From Flavobacterium akiainvivens (lineage in GTDB: Bacteria; Bacteroidota; Bacteroidia; Flavobacteriales; Flavobacteriaceae), in contig NZ_LIYD01000005.1 in the NCBI RefSeq assembly GCF_001278115.1, positions 2,517,510-2,581,509 of the forward strand: a DNA stretch of 64,000 nucleotides, given 5' to 3'. How positions within the stretch are numbered: position 1 is the first letter of the stretch; every line of letters begins with the position of its first letter. Below are positions 34,106 through 43,990 of the stretch, one piece after another. Under the pieces are notes generated by a model that saw only the letters and a list, made by a program, of their open reading frames with translations, was not told the origin of the DNA and made no database searches. A program made the translations under genes and the position numbers.

Positions 34106-35875
34106 TCAATATTCTGAAAAAATATCTGTTAAGGTTTTAACGTCAATACCGCAATATTGTTGTAGCTGATGTACCGTGCCGTGCTCAATAAATGCATCGG
34201 GCACACCTAATATTCTGACTTCCAGCCTGTAATTGTGCTTTGCAGCAAATGCAGAAATTGCACTGCCAAAACCACCGGTAACTGTACCGTCTTCTACGGT
34301 TATGATTTTTTTATGGGTGGTAAAAATATGGTGCAGCGCAACCTCATCAAGCGGCTTTATAAACCCGAAGTGCCAGTGCGAAAAAAGGCCTAATTTTTCA
34401 CTTTCGGAAATTGAAATCGCTACATTGTTGCCTATTGTGCCGGTGGAAAGCACAGCAACCTCACTCCCCTTTTTCAATTCGATGGCCTTGCCCATTTCGA
34501 TACGCCCAAAAGGCAGCTGCCAGTTTGTGTTTTGGCCCCTGCCCCTCGGGTAGCGAATGGCAATAGGGTGCGGCAACCCAAGCTGGGCCGTGTAGAGTAT
34601 GTTGCGCAGCTCAACCTCGTTAAGCGGGGCAAAAACAATAAGGTTCGGGATGCAGTTCAGGTAGGCAATGTCAAACACGCCGTGGTGGGTGGCACCGTCT
34701 TCGCCCACAAGCCCGGCGCGGTCAAGGCAAAAAATTACGGGCAGGTTTTGCAGCGCCACATCATGAATTACCTGATCGTAAGCGCGTTGCAAAAAAGTAG
34801 AGTATATATTGCAGTACACCACCATGCCCTGTGTAGCCATACCGGCAGCCAGGGTAACGGCGTGCTGCTCTGCAATACCCACATCAAGCGCCCTTTCGGG
34901 GAAAGCCTCCATCATAAACTTCATAGAGCTGCCGCTGGGCATGGCCGGGGTTATGCCTATTATTTTGTCGTTCTGCTGTGCCAGCTCCACAAGGGTAAGC
35001 CCAAACACATCCTGGTACTTGGGCGGAAGCCCGTCTTCAGCTTTAGCCAGAATCTCACCGGTAAGGCGGTCAAACTTGCCGGGGGCATGATACTTAACCT
35101 GGTCTTCCTCAGCCTGTTTAAGCCCTTTCCCTTTAGTGGTAATCACGTGCAGGAACTTAGGCCCCTTAACCCCCTTAAGCCTTGTAAGCTCGCGGATGAG
35201 CGCCTCAAGGTCGTGCCCGTCTACAGGTCCGGTATAATCAAAGTTAAGCGACTTAATCATGTTGTTTTGCCTTGGGTTGCGGCCCTGCTTTACCTGTGTG
35301 AGGTAATCCTTTAGCGCACCCACGGCAGGGTCTATGCCTATGGCGTTGTCGTTTAGCACTACCAGCAGGTTGGCATCCGTCACTCCCGCATGGTTAAGCC
35401 CTTCAAACGCCATACCCGATGCTATACTCGCATCGCCTATAACCGCTATGTGGCTGCGGCCTGTATTGCCCTGTAATTTAGAGGCTATAGCCATGCCCAG
35501 CGCCGCCGAAACAGACGTACTGCTGTGCCCGGTGCCAAAGGTATCATACACGCTCTCGCTGCGCTTTGGGAAACCGCTTATGCCACCCCACTGCCGGTTG
35601 GTATCAAAGGCATCGCGGCGGCCGGTGAGTATTTTGTGGCCGTATGCCTGGTGGCCCACATCCCACACCAGCTGGTCATCGGGCGTATTAAACACATAGT
35701 GCAGTGCTATGGTAAGCTCTGTAACGCCCAGGCTGGCACCCAGGTGCCCTTCTTTTACCGATACCACATCAATAATAAAGCGGCGCAGCTGTGCGGCAAG
35801 CTGTGGCAGCTGCTGCGGGGTAAGCCTGCGCAAATCATCGGGCGACTGTATTTGGTCAAGAAGGTTGTGTTCCAT
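34106..35875 (-). CDS. dxs: 1-deoxy-D-xylulose-5-phosphate synthase
   Basis: First enzyme of the non-mevalonate isoprenoid pathway; condenses pyruvate with glyceraldehyde 3-phosphate using thiamine diphosphate. The 589-residue protein has the N-terminal HQAYGHKILTGR, FGTGHSSTSVSAALGMA, the ThDP site GDASIASGMAFEGLN and LNDNAIGIDP, the conserved glutamate in GIAEQHAVTLAAGMA, and DRAGLVGEDGATHHG. It is slightly shorter than the E. coli enzyme (620 residues), as is usual in Bacteroidota. Carotenoids made with the CrtI at the left edge draw on this pathway. A perfect TAACTTTG box lies only five bases before the ATG, so the transcript is predicted to be leaderless. Confidence 0.97.
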   Translation of the reverse strand: MEHNLLDQIQSPDDLRRLTPQQLPQLAAQLRRFIIDVVSVKEGHLGASLGVTELTIALHYVFNTPDDQLVWDVGHQAYGHKILTGRRDAFDTNRQWGGISGFPKRSESVYDTFGTGHSSTSVSAALGMAIASKLQGNTGRSHIAVIGDASIASGMAFEGLNHAGVTDANLLVVLNDNAIGIDPAVGALKDYLTQVKQGRNPRQNNMIKSLNFDYTGPVDGHDLEALIRELTRLKGVKGPKFLHVITTKGKGLKQAEEDQVKYHAPGKFDRLTGEILAKAEDGLPPKYQDVFGLTLVELAQQNDKIIGITPAMPSGSSMKFMMEAFPERALDVGIAEQHAVTLAAGMATQGMVVYCNIYSTFLQRAYDQVIHDVALQNLPVIFCLDRAGLVGEDGATHHGVFDIAYLNCIPNLIVFAPLNEVELRNILYTAQLGLPHPIAIRYPRGRGQNTNWQLPFGRIEMGKAIELKKGSEVAVLSTGTIGNNVAISISESEKLGLFSHWHFGFIKPLDEVALHHIFTTHKKIITVEDGTVTGGFGSAISAFAAKHNYRLEVRILGVPDAFIEHGTVHQLQQYCGIDVKTLTDIFSEY

Positions 35876-35880
35876 TACTG

Positions 35881-35888
35881 CAAAGTTA
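35881..35888 (-). promoter_or_regulatory. -7 box of dxs, next to the start codon
   Basis: TAACTTTG matches TAnnTTTG. Only five bases separate it from the ATG (35873-35875), which places the transcription start at or about the start codon. Confidence 0.45.
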
Positions 35889-35919
35889 GCATAAATTTAA
35901 AACAGGGTCGCTACAAACT

Positions 35920-35946
35920 AAAAGGGCTGCCCAACGGCAGCCCCTA
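35920..35946 (-). terminator. Intrinsic terminator after the AsmA gene
   Basis: On the minus strand GGGGCTGCC pairs with GGGCAGCCC around GTT, then TTTTAG. It separates the AsmA gene from dxs. Confidence 0.8.
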
Positions 35947-35966
35947 TTATATTACCCTTATTGGGC

Positions 35967-38660
35967 TTATTCTTTCTTGTCTTGCTTTTTAAAGAGGTTC
36001 CTGGCGGCTTCGGCAGCGGCTTCCTTAGCCTTATCTTTTGCCTGCTGCTTTAGCTCCTCGCCTTTTGGTGCAGCGGCTTTAGTAGTATCGGCCGGGGTGG
36101 TGGTGCCGTTAGTGTTGTTGTTTTTATTGCCCCCTAACAGGTTACCCAGCAGCTCCTCGCCTTTGGCCTTGGCCTTATCTACATACTTGTCTTTTTGCTG
36201 CTGCACAATCTGGTTGGTAAGGGTGGTTACCGATTGTTTCAGGTCGGTTGTAACTTTAGGGCTCTTAAACGTGCCACCCAGCACAGCATTAATAGGCACG
36301 CTCAGGTTGTTGGCATCGGCCGGTTTAAGGGTAGCCAGCAGCTTGCTAATATCACTGCCCAGGTATTTTGCAGGCACATCAAACGCCAGGTTGTAGCTCA
36401 TAGTCTGGTCAAAACCGTGCGTACCGTCTATCTTAACCGATATATCCTGGTATTTCAGCTCAAACGGCTCAATCCTTACCTTGCCGTCTTCAAAACCTAT
36501 CTTCAGGTTTTTGTTCAGGTTTATTTTAGAGAAGTCAACAAACTTAAGGTTGCTTTGCAGCGTGCTTAGCAGCTTACTCTCGTTAGCATTAATGCTTGTA
36601 CCCGCAAGGCCGCCCAAAAGGCTACCGGTAAGGGTTTTAAGGTCGGGCGTCATTTCTTTGGCATCAAGGTTACCCTTAAGCTTTACATCGGCGTTAAGCT
36701 TACCGGCAATAACACCGGCAATAGGCGCTATGCTTTTCAGCATATCCAGCTGTGTAAAACTCTGTGTAATGTCAAGGCTGCTCAGGTCAAGGCCCATTTC
36801 AAAGGTAGGCACCTTGCCCTTGGTAGACACATTTCCGGCAAAGCCAATGGCACCGCCAAAAATATTGGTCTTTACATTTTGAAGCGCCACCGCCTCATCT
36901 TTAATTATCATCTTACCCTGAACGTTAGTAAGGTTCAGGTTATCATATACCACGCTTTTGGCATTGGCCGTAATGGTACAATCCAGGAACGCCGGTATTT
37001 TAACCGCATCGCTTGTGGTAGCCGGTTTTGCAGCAGGCTTGGCCTCGCCTTCAGCGGTTACGGCAGGTTTGGCAGCTGCTGTAGTTTCGGCAGCCATAAA
37101 GTCCTGCACTACCAGCTTGTTGCTGTTCATGGCAAAGTTGCCCTGTAGGTTTTGGTTTTTGAAAACAAAGCCATAGAAGTTATCCAGCGAACCGGTAATG
37201 GCAATATCGCTGCTGCCGGTTTTAGCATCAAATTTGCTCAGGGTTATGCGGCTTGGGTTAAACGCCACATTAGCCTGGCTGATAACAAACGGGCTCTTAA
37301 ACCCATCCGGCTTATAATTAAAGCCACTAAGGCTTATGCTGCCGTTGTTCTGTATTTTTTCATAAGCACCGGTTTCAACCGATTTCATGTCGAATTTTGT
37401 TTCCACATCAGCCTTAAGGATACCGCTTAGCGGCACATCAAGCTGCACGGGGTAAGCCTTGGTAACATTACCCAGGTTAACCGTACCTTTTAATTTGGCA
37501 TCTACAAGCGGGTTGTCTGCCACATTGCGAATGTGTGCATTGGCATCAAAAACATCCTGGTCTATACGGAAGGCAAACTTATCTATGTTTACATAGGTAT
37601 CATTAAGCACACCGCTTTCGTTGATGATTTTGGTATCGATAAAGATGTTTTCAACGGCCTTAGGCAGGCTTTTGTATTTAAACGATGCGTTGTTTGAAGC
37701 AAACTCTATGTTGAATTTAGGCACCGTGGTTTCGCTGTACAGGCCGTTTGCCCTGCCCTTAACGGTAAAGTTGCCGTTAGTGGTAACATCGGCCAGGCTG
37801 CCGCTATAGCTTTCGGGTACCAGCGCCAGGAAGTTTTTAAACGATGTTTCCAGCGTTTCAAACGTAATGTCTATTTGCTGACCGGCTTCAAGCAGGCCTA
37901 CGCTTCCGCCAAATTTAAGGCCCATCTGGTTAATGAATGCCTTGTTTTCCTTAAAGGTATAAATGCTCTTATCCATATCCATACCCAATATGGCATCCAG
38001 CTTAAGCTTTACGGCACGCATATAGTTTACCTTATCCATATCCAGCGTAAGTGTGGCATCGGTATGCGTGTCAAGGTCCAGCTTATTGGCGGCAAAGTTG
38101 CCCACGCCGTTGTGGTTAAGGCTGTCAATAACCACGCGCATTTTGCTGCGCTCGTCATAATAACGGAATTTAAGGTTCTCTACCTTGTATTCCTGTATGG
38201 TAAGGGCAAAAGGCTTGCTTGCCTTTTCTTCTTCGGTTTTATTTTCTTCTGCGTTTTTAAGTGCAATATCAAAGTTGCCGCGGCCGTCTTTATCAAAAAG
38301 GATGTTTACCACACCGTCTTTAGTACTAAACGACTCCAGCTGCATGGCTTCGCCATCGCCCTTAAACAGCTCCTTAATGCTCATGTTAAGGTTTATTTCG
38401 CCCATATACACAAGGGTATCGCCGGCAAACGGGGCCTTGTTTATAACACTAAGCTTTTCTACACTAACACTCGCCTTGGGGAAATGGCTAAACAGGCTAA
38501 GGCTTACATCGCCCACTGCCACGGTAGCATCTACCTGCTCGTTAACGGCTTTTATTACAAGCTCCTTAATTTTGTCTTTAAACAAAAACGGCAGCGTAAA
38601 CAGCGCTATAATAAGCACCAGCAGCACAATGCCCGTCCACTTTAATATCTTCTTAACCAT
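35967..38660 (-). CDS. AsmA-like family protein
   Basis: An 897-residue envelope protein with one N-terminal membrane anchor (about residues 7-28, WTGIVLLVLIIALFTLPFLF) and a long periplasmic part of the AsmA/VPS13-like type, many repeated beta-strand segments with a hydrophobic groove. The family is linked to outer-membrane assembly and inter-membrane lipid transport. The C-terminal quarter has an alanine/lysine-rich low-complexity tail (KKQDKKE end). The start at 38660 (MVKKIL) is preferred over an in-frame ATG 30 bases upstream because it gives a short positive stretch before the anchor. Its terminator is at 35920. Confidence 0.85.
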   Translation of the reverse strand: MVKKILKWTGIVLLVLIIALFTLPFLFKDKIKELVIKAVNEQVDATVAVGDVSLSLFSHFPKASVSVEKLSVINKAPFAGDTLVYMGEINLNMSIKELFKGDGEAMQLESFSTKDGVVNILFDKDGRGNFDIALKNAEENKTEEEKASKPFALTIQEYKVENLKFRYYDERSKMRVVIDSLNHNGVGNFAANKLDLDTHTDATLTLDMDKVNYMRAVKLKLDAILGMDMDKSIYTFKENKAFINQMGLKFGGSVGLLEAGQQIDITFETLETSFKNFLALVPESYSGSLADVTTNGNFTVKGRANGLYSETTVPKFNIEFASNNASFKYKSLPKAVENIFIDTKIINESGVLNDTYVNIDKFAFRIDQDVFDANAHIRNVADNPLVDAKLKGTVNLGNVTKAYPVQLDVPLSGILKADVETKFDMKSVETGAYEKIQNNGSISLSGFNYKPDGFKSPFVISQANVAFNPSRITLSKFDAKTGSSDIAITGSLDNFYGFVFKNQNLQGNFAMNSNKLVVQDFMAAETTAAAKPAVTAEGEAKPAAKPATTSDAVKIPAFLDCTITANAKSVVYDNLNLTNVQGKMIIKDEAVALQNVKTNIFGGAIGFAGNVSTKGKVPTFEMGLDLSSLDITQSFTQLDMLKSIAPIAGVIAGKLNADVKLKGNLDAKEMTPDLKTLTGSLLGGLAGTSINANESKLLSTLQSNLKFVDFSKINLNKNLKIGFEDGKVRIEPFELKYQDISVKIDGTHGFDQTMSYNLAFDVPAKYLGSDISKLLATLKPADANNLSVPINAVLGGTFKSPKVTTDLKQSVTTLTNQIVQQQKDKYVDKAKAKGEELLGNLLGGNKNNNTNGTTTPADTTKAAAPKGEELKQQAKDKAKEAAAEAARNLFKKQDKKE

Positions 38661-38719
38661 GGTACAATTATTTTGGTTTAAAGATAGCAATAATTGTGCA
38701 AAAGATTATTTAACCAATC

Positions 38720-40495
38720 TTATCTTATATTTATTTCATAAGGCATTGCGGCCTGTGCACCCTTAAGCTGAGAAATGCGTTTTATGCGTTGCATAACCTC
38801 ATAGGCTTCGGCGCCCACCTCTTCTTTTATAAGTTCTTCCTTGGTTTTGGCAAAGCCCAGGCCTTTAAACATATCGCCAAATTCTTTTTCGTATACAGGA
38901 TAGTCCAGCGTGCCGTATTTTTTAGATTTAGCCAGCTTTGCAGCATGGGCAACGGCTTTATCAAGCCCGCCCAGCTCATCTACAAGCCCCACTTTAAGCG
39001 CTTCAGAACCGCTCCATACACGCCCCTGCGCAATGGCATCAACCGCTTCAGGGCTCATTTTGCGGCCTGCAGCCACACGGCTTACAAATGTTTGGTATAC
39101 GTCTTCAATATCTTCTGTAATATAGCCACGGGTGCTTTCTTTAAGCGGGGTAAACACGCTGTAACCGGTTGCGTTGGCATGGGTGCTCACTTCCTCTGCA
39201 TGTATGCCCACCTTATTAGCCAGGCCGGTAAGGTTAGGCAGTGCGCCAAACACCCCTATAGACCCTGTAATGGTGTTGGGTTCGGCAAAAATACGGTCGG
39301 CACCGCATGATATGTAATACCCGCCGCTGGCCGCATAGTTACCCATGCTTACCACCACCGGCTTGCGTTTTTTAGCCAGTTCTACCTCACGCCAAATAAG
39401 CTCGCTGGTAAGGGCGCTGCCCCCGGGAGAATCTACACGCAGCACAATGGCCTTAACACCGTCATCGGCAAGGGCTTCCTTAAACGCCCTGCGAATGGAT
39501 TCTTCGCCAATAACGTTAACATCGCCTTCGCCACCGTTTATATCGCCCTGGGCATATATAATGGCTACAATATCGTTAGTAAAAGTATTTGCCTGAACCT
39601 CGCCCAATGTGGCCTTAACATAATCAAGCACATCTACGGTATTAAACTCTTCGGTTTTCCTAAGGCTAAGCGCTTTTTTAATACCGTTTTCATATTCATC
39701 CTGGTAGCCTATCTTGTCAATAAGTTTAACGGCTTTGGCACGTTCGGGTGTGCGCGCACCCAGGCTGTCGGCAATATTGTTAAGGGTGGCCACCGGTATC
39801 TTACGGCTTTTGCTTATATCTTCGGCTACCGATGCCCATACCGAATTAAGCAGTTCGGTTATTTGCTGGCGGTTGGCCTCGCTCATTTCGTTAGATAAAA
39901 ACGGCTCTACGGCACTTTTGTACTTACCGTGGCGTATAACCTCCATTTTTACACCGGTCTTATCCTGGAAGTCTTTAAAAAACAGCACCTCGCTGCTAAG
40001 GCCCTTAAATTCAAGCTCGCCCGCAGGGTTAAGGTACAGTGTATCGGCCACCGAATTAAGGTAGTAATCGCGCTGGCTGTAGGCATCGCTATAGGCTACC
40101 ACAAATTTGCCTGCTTTTTTAACTTCTTCAAGCTTATCGCGAAGCGCCTTGCTCTGGGCCATACCCAGGCTCGCATTGCTGTTTGTAAGGGTAATGCCTT
40201 TTATACGGCTGTCGGTCTTGGCGTGGTCAAGTGCACGCAGCACATCTACCAGTCCTTCGTTATAGGTGTGGTCTAAAAGGCTGAAATCAGTATATTTAAA
40301 ACTCCCCGAATAGTCATCGGTTACATCTTCAAGGTCAAGTTCTATAACAGAATTATCTTCTACCTTAACAACATCATTACTGCTGCTACTGCCTGCTGCG
40401 GCCATAACGCCTATTATAATTATTATAATAAAAAACAGGAAGCAAAACAGGAACAGCCCCACTACGGTAGACAATACATTTTTAAAGAATTGCAT
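38720..40495 (-). CDS. sppA: Signal peptide peptidase SppA, 67-kDa type
   Basis: A membrane-bound serine protease that degrades signal peptides after their release. The 591-residue long form has an N-terminal anchor (about 11-32), the catalytic lysine K193 in HGKYKSAVEPF, and the nucleophile S390 in NYAASGGYYIS, the Ser/Lys dyad arrangement of the long SppA proteins, which form a tetrameric ring. Length and the tandem-domain layout are as expected. It lies just upstream (divergent) of folK-dNK, an arrangement recurrent in this phylum from my knowledge of the family, though not verified here. Confidence 0.95.
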   Translation of the reverse strand: MQFFKNVLSTVVGLFLFCFLFFIIIIIIGVMAAAGSSSSNDVVKVEDNSVIELDLEDVTDDYSGSFKYTDFSLLDHTYNEGLVDVLRALDHAKTDSRIKGITLTNSNASLGMAQSKALRDKLEEVKKAGKFVVAYSDAYSQRDYYLNSVADTLYLNPAGELEFKGLSSEVLFFKDFQDKTGVKMEVIRHGKYKSAVEPFLSNEMSEANRQQITELLNSVWASVAEDISKSRKIPVATLNNIADSLGARTPERAKAVKLIDKIGYQDEYENGIKKALSLRKTEEFNTVDVLDYVKATLGEVQANTFTNDIVAIIYAQGDINGGEGDVNVIGEESIRRAFKEALADDGVKAIVLRVDSPGGSALTSELIWREVELAKKRKPVVVSMGNYAASGGYYISCGADRIFAEPNTITGSIGVFGALPNLTGLANKVGIHAEEVSTHANATGYSVFTPLKESTRGYITEDIEDVYQTFVSRVAAGRKMSPEAVDAIAQGRVWSGSEALKVGLVDELGGLDKAVAHAAKLAKSKKYGTLDYPVYEKEFGDMFKGLGFAKTKEELIKEEVGAEAYEVMQRIKRISQLKGAQAAMPYEINIR

Positions 40496-40641
40496 ATATT
40501 GAACGATTTAATTTTTAAATAAGTAGCAAAAATACACCTATTGTTACAGGGGCTTTTATGTTTAGCATAAAAAATATTACAGTTGCAATAGTTTTCAACA
40601 CACGGGGCAGCACAAAAAAATGTTTAGTTACTTTGTAGCCT

Positions 40642-41778
40642 ATGAATATGCAGCACACCGCCATCTTATCGTTAGGCAGCAACATGGGCAACCGCCTGGA
40701 GAACATTCAGGATGCCATAGCCCACCTACACGCCCATATTGCCACTGTGGTAAAAACATCGGGCATTTACCAAACTCCGGCCTGGGGCTTTGAGGGCGAT
40801 GCCTTTTACAACTGTGCCCTGTTGGTACACACCGGTAAAACCGCCCACGAACTTTTAGAAGTCATTCTTGATGCCGAAGCCAGGGGTGGCCGCACCCGCA
40901 TTGAGGGCAGCGGCTATATATCGCGCACTATAGATGTAGATATTATTGCTTTTGATGATGATGTGGTAAACGAGCCGCACCTGCACATACCCCACCCCCG
41001 CATGCACCAGCGCAATTTTGTGCTGTACCCCCTGCGCGACCTCAACCCACGCTGGGTGCACCCTGTGCTTAAGGAAGACATTAACCGCCTGATTGAGCTG
41101 AGTGGCGATGAGAGTCCGTGCGAATTTATCATGAAGCTGCCCGAACCCCTGGAAAGCAGCACCCTGCATAAATTTGGCTACATTGCCATAGAAGGCAATA
41201 TAGGCGCGGGTAAAACATCATTAGCTACAAAAATATCGGAAGATTTTAATGCCAAACTGGTATTGGAGCGCTTTGCCGACAACCCGTTTTTACCTAAGTT
41301 TTATGAAGACCCGCAGCGGTTTGCCTTTTCGCTGGAAATGTCTTTTTTAGCCGAGCGCTACCGCCAGCTTACAGACGACCTGGCACAGCTGAACCTTTTC
41401 AGCGATTTTGTGGTGGCCGACTACCACAGTGTAAAATCGCTCATATTTGCACGGGTAACCCTGGGCGAAGACGAATACCGCCTGTACCGCCGCCTGTTTG
41501 ATATTTTGTATAAGGAAATTCCACGCCCGGGGCTGTATGTATACCTGTACCAAAACAGCCAGGCGCTGCTGGGCAACATTAAAAAACGCGGCCGCGATTA
41601 TGAACAGGATATTTCTGCCGATTACCTTGAAAACATTAACCGCGGGTATTTAGACTACATACGCTCTACCACTGGGCTAAATATATTGCTGCTCGACATA
41701 ACCGGGCGCGATTTTGTAAACCGCCAGGAAGATTACATCTGGGTGCTGGAGCAGTTGCAAAATGCACCCGTTAAATAA
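40642..41778 (+). CDS. folK: HPPK (FolK) fused to deoxynucleoside kinase
   Basis: A two-domain protein of 378 residues. The N-terminal part (about 5-165) is 6-hydroxymethyl-7,8-dihydropterin pyrophosphokinase of folate synthesis: LSLGSNMGNR (10-19), RTRIEG (84-89), D98/D100 (DVDII, Mg ligands) and PHPRMHQRNFVLYPL. The C-terminal part (about 178-375) is a P-loop deoxynucleoside kinase: GNIGAGKTS (185-193), LERF (207-211) and the lid arginines KKRGRDYEQD. The two domains are joined by a short linker (about 165-178). This fusion is common in Bacteroidota; both steps supply DNA precursors (dTMP via folate, deoxynucleotide salvage). The fused start at 40642 is the only one giving a complete HPPK domain. 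Confidence 0.95.
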   Translation: MNMQHTAILSLGSNMGNRLENIQDAIAHLHAHIATVVKTSGIYQTPAWGFEGDAFYNCALLVHTGKTAHELLEVILDAEARGGRTRIEGSGYISRTIDVDIIAFDDDVVNEPHLHIPHPRMHQRNFVLYPLRDLNPRWVHPVLKEDINRLIELSGDESPCEFIMKLPEPLESSTLHKFGYIAIEGNIGAGKTSLATKISEDFNAKLVLERFADNPFLPKFYEDPQRFAFSLEMSFLAERYRQLTDDLAQLNLFSDFVVADYHSVKSLIFARVTLGEDEYRLYRRLFDILYKEIPRPGLYVYLYQNSQALLGNIKKRGRDYEQDISADYLENINRGYLDYIRSTTGLNILLLDITGRDFVNRQEDYIWVLEQLQNAPVK

Positions 41779-41804
41779 GTATTAAGCCACTACAGGAACT
41801 TTAA

Positions 41805-41867
41805 AAGCCACTAATTTCACGAATTGTTACCAATTAAATTAGTGATAATTCGTGAAATTAGTGGCTT
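41805..41867. repeat. Long perfect inverted repeat, 21-bp arms
   Basis: AAGCCACTAATTTCACGAATT (41805-41825) and its exact complement (41847-41867) enclose a 21-base loop with an inner CAATTAAATTAGTG motif. It lies between the convergent folK-dNK and lectin genes, so it may act as a transcription terminator, and it resembles an interspersed repeat. Confidence 0.85.
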
Positions 41868-41871
41868 AAAT

Positions 41872-43965
41872 CTATCGCACCAGAGCAAAGTGCCCCCTTA
41901 TCTCCGGGGTCTGGTCGTCAATTTTTATAATATACCAGTAATCGGTAGCCGGTAGCGGGTAGCCGTCTACAGTACCATCCCAGCGCGGGTTGGTGCGGTT
42001 TAGCTGCACAATAAGTTTGCCATAGCGGTCCATAATAAGTACCTCGGCACGCGGCAGGGCGCTCATGCCGGCAATGGTAAACACATCGTTTATATTATCG
42101 CCGTTAGGCGAAACAACCTTGGGTATAAGGTAAATAACAAAACGGTCGCTATCTACCCCACAGCCCAAAACAGAACGTGCATAGCCCGTATACTGTCCGG
42201 CAGGCAGGTTTGCAAACGTGGGCGATGCATAATAGTTTACACCATCTATCGAAAACTCAAAATTTTCAATATCAGTATTTACCATCATTATCGTAGCCGA
42301 ATTATTGGTAAATGCAATATTAGCAATCTGCGGGGCATTTACCATCTCTACGGTAAAGGTTTGTATATCGCTACAGCCATTGGCATTGGTCATTTCCACC
42401 TCATAATCGCCGGGCTGGGTAACAGTAATGGTTTCGGTTGTTTCACCGGTATTCCAAAGATAAGTAAGCCCCGAAATACCTGCATTCAGGCTAAGTGTTG
42501 TACCTTCACAAAACTCCATCTCAATATTTTGAGATACTACCGGCACAGCATAAGACACCAGCACTACCTCCTCACGCGCTGTAGATGTACACCCGTTATT
42601 TACAACCTCCGCATAAACCGATGTTAGTCCGGCTGTATTTACAAACGATGGATTAGAACCTGATGCAAAAGCAGTACCTCCTGTTGGCGCATCATACCAG
42701 TATACCTGCCCGGCCGATGGAATACCCTGCAATGCAAACGGTTCGTTATCGCAGGCAGTTACGGGAGTAGTAACTGTAACGGTAGGTATTGCCGTAACGT
42801 TAGCCACAACTGCCGTGCGGGGTGCGGTGGCACAGGTTTCATCATAAGCCGAAACATAGTAGGTAGTTGGCGCGCCAATAGACGGCGTGGCAAAACTGTT
42901 ACCCGTTGCAAGCACAGTGCCTCCGGTGGCATTTTCATACCAATGTGGTGTGCCTGCACTTACAGTAGCTAATAGTGTTACACTGCCCTCGCCGCAGGCC
43001 GTAACCGGGGTGGTGGCAGTAACGGTTGCCATGGCAATGGTAGTACTGCCCGATATTTGCAGCTCAGGATCGCCGGGCATACCGCCAAATTCTACAATAT
43101 AACCCTGGGCTGCATAAGGGCCTGAGCCATCACCTTCGTTAGAAAGGTCGTTCCAGGAGCCGGGTATGCCAAGGCCCGGTGCGGTTATGTGTGCATAATC
43201 TTCATTGCCACCAGAGTTGTTAGGCTCTCCATTGTTCCAGTTGGCATAATTAGGGGTTGAGCCATTTGCGGCGCCATTCCAAAAAATAACACCTGCTTCG
43301 GGCCCTGTCATCCAGCGCCAAACACCCTCAGTTTGAGAGTCTGAACCGCCTATCCAGCCGTTACCGTTTGACTGTTCGCCACACAGCTGTGCTTCTTCTG
43401 CCGAAAGCAAGGTAGCAAGGTAGCCCTGCAGGCCGTAATAGTTGCTGTTTTCAGCTGCTGTTTTAGAAGCCGACCAGCTTATGTTATACTGGGGTACAAA
43501 TTTGTAATAGTGCCCGGTTGAAGGCAGGTAGTTTGCCTCGCCCACCGTTATAGAAAACGTGCGCGTGCCCGTAGGGTTTGGGGCTGTAGAGGTATACACC
43601 ACATTATTAACCGCATCTATAAGCGTAGCATAGGGCACTTCCTGCCCGCCAACGCCCGATATGGTTAGCTTGCCTGCCGTGGCATTCCAGCTCGCGGTAA
43701 CGTTAGGTATTGTAGTAGCCAGGCTCAGCTGGTCCTGCCACGACACATATCCTGAAGATATCTGGATATAAATGGCATTAGTGCCGGTATCGTCGGGGTC
43801 GGTTATGTTAAAGCTCTGCACAATATTCATAGGCGAACCCGGGCAATACAGCTGGTCGCCCCCGGCGGTCACTACCGGTGGCTGGTCTGCCTGGGCGAAA
43901 ACGTTTGCCGAAAATAAAAGTGTAATGGCGTATAAAGCGTAATAAAACGATATAGTTTTCTTCAT
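41872..43965 (-). CDS. C-type-lectin-domain T9SS cargo protein
   Basis: A 697-residue surface or secreted protein. Order: signal peptide (residues 1-24, ending VFAQA), a cadherin-like segment (about 30-140), a C-type lectin-like domain (about 148-305) with the calcium-site motifs NGEPNNSGGNEDYAH and WNDLS, repeated Ig-like strands of the SprB/Ig_7 type (about 320-600, with repeated TVTTPVTACG/D), and a gliding motility-type C-terminal sorting domain (VVSPNGDNINDVFTI..., about 610-697). The EPN motif predicts mannose-type calcium-dependent sugar binding. The last domain directs export by T9SS (type B sorting). Only one promoter region is apparent upstream. Confidence 0.93.
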   Translation of the reverse strand: MKKTISFYYALYAITLLFSANVFAQADQPPVVTAGGDQLYCPGSPMNIVQSFNITDPDDTGTNAIYIQISSGYVSWQDQLSLATTIPNVTASWNATAGKLTISGVGGQEVPYATLIDAVNNVVYTSTAPNPTGTRTFSITVGEANYLPSTGHYYKFVPQYNISWSASKTAAENSNYYGLQGYLATLLSAEEAQLCGEQSNGNGWIGGSDSQTEGVWRWMTGPEAGVIFWNGAANGSTPNYANWNNGEPNNSGGNEDYAHITAPGLGIPGSWNDLSNEGDGSGPYAAQGYIVEFGGMPGDPELQISGSTTIAMATVTATTPVTACGEGSVTLLATVSAGTPHWYENATGGTVLATGNSFATPSIGAPTTYYVSAYDETCATAPRTAVVANVTAIPTVTVTTPVTACDNEPFALQGIPSAGQVYWYDAPTGGTAFASGSNPSFVNTAGLTSVYAEVVNNGCTSTAREEVVLVSYAVPVVSQNIEMEFCEGTTLSLNAGISGLTYLWNTGETTETITVTQPGDYEVEMTNANGCSDIQTFTVEMVNAPQIANIAFTNNSATIMMVNTDIENFEFSIDGVNYYASPTFANLPAGQYTGYARSVLGCGVDSDRFVIYLIPKVVSPNGDNINDVFTIAGMSALPRAEVLIMDRYGKLIVQLNRTNPRWDGTVDGYPLPATDYWYIIKIDDQTPEIRGHFALVR

Positions 43966-43990
43966 GCGGTAAAAATAAAAAAATAGTAGG

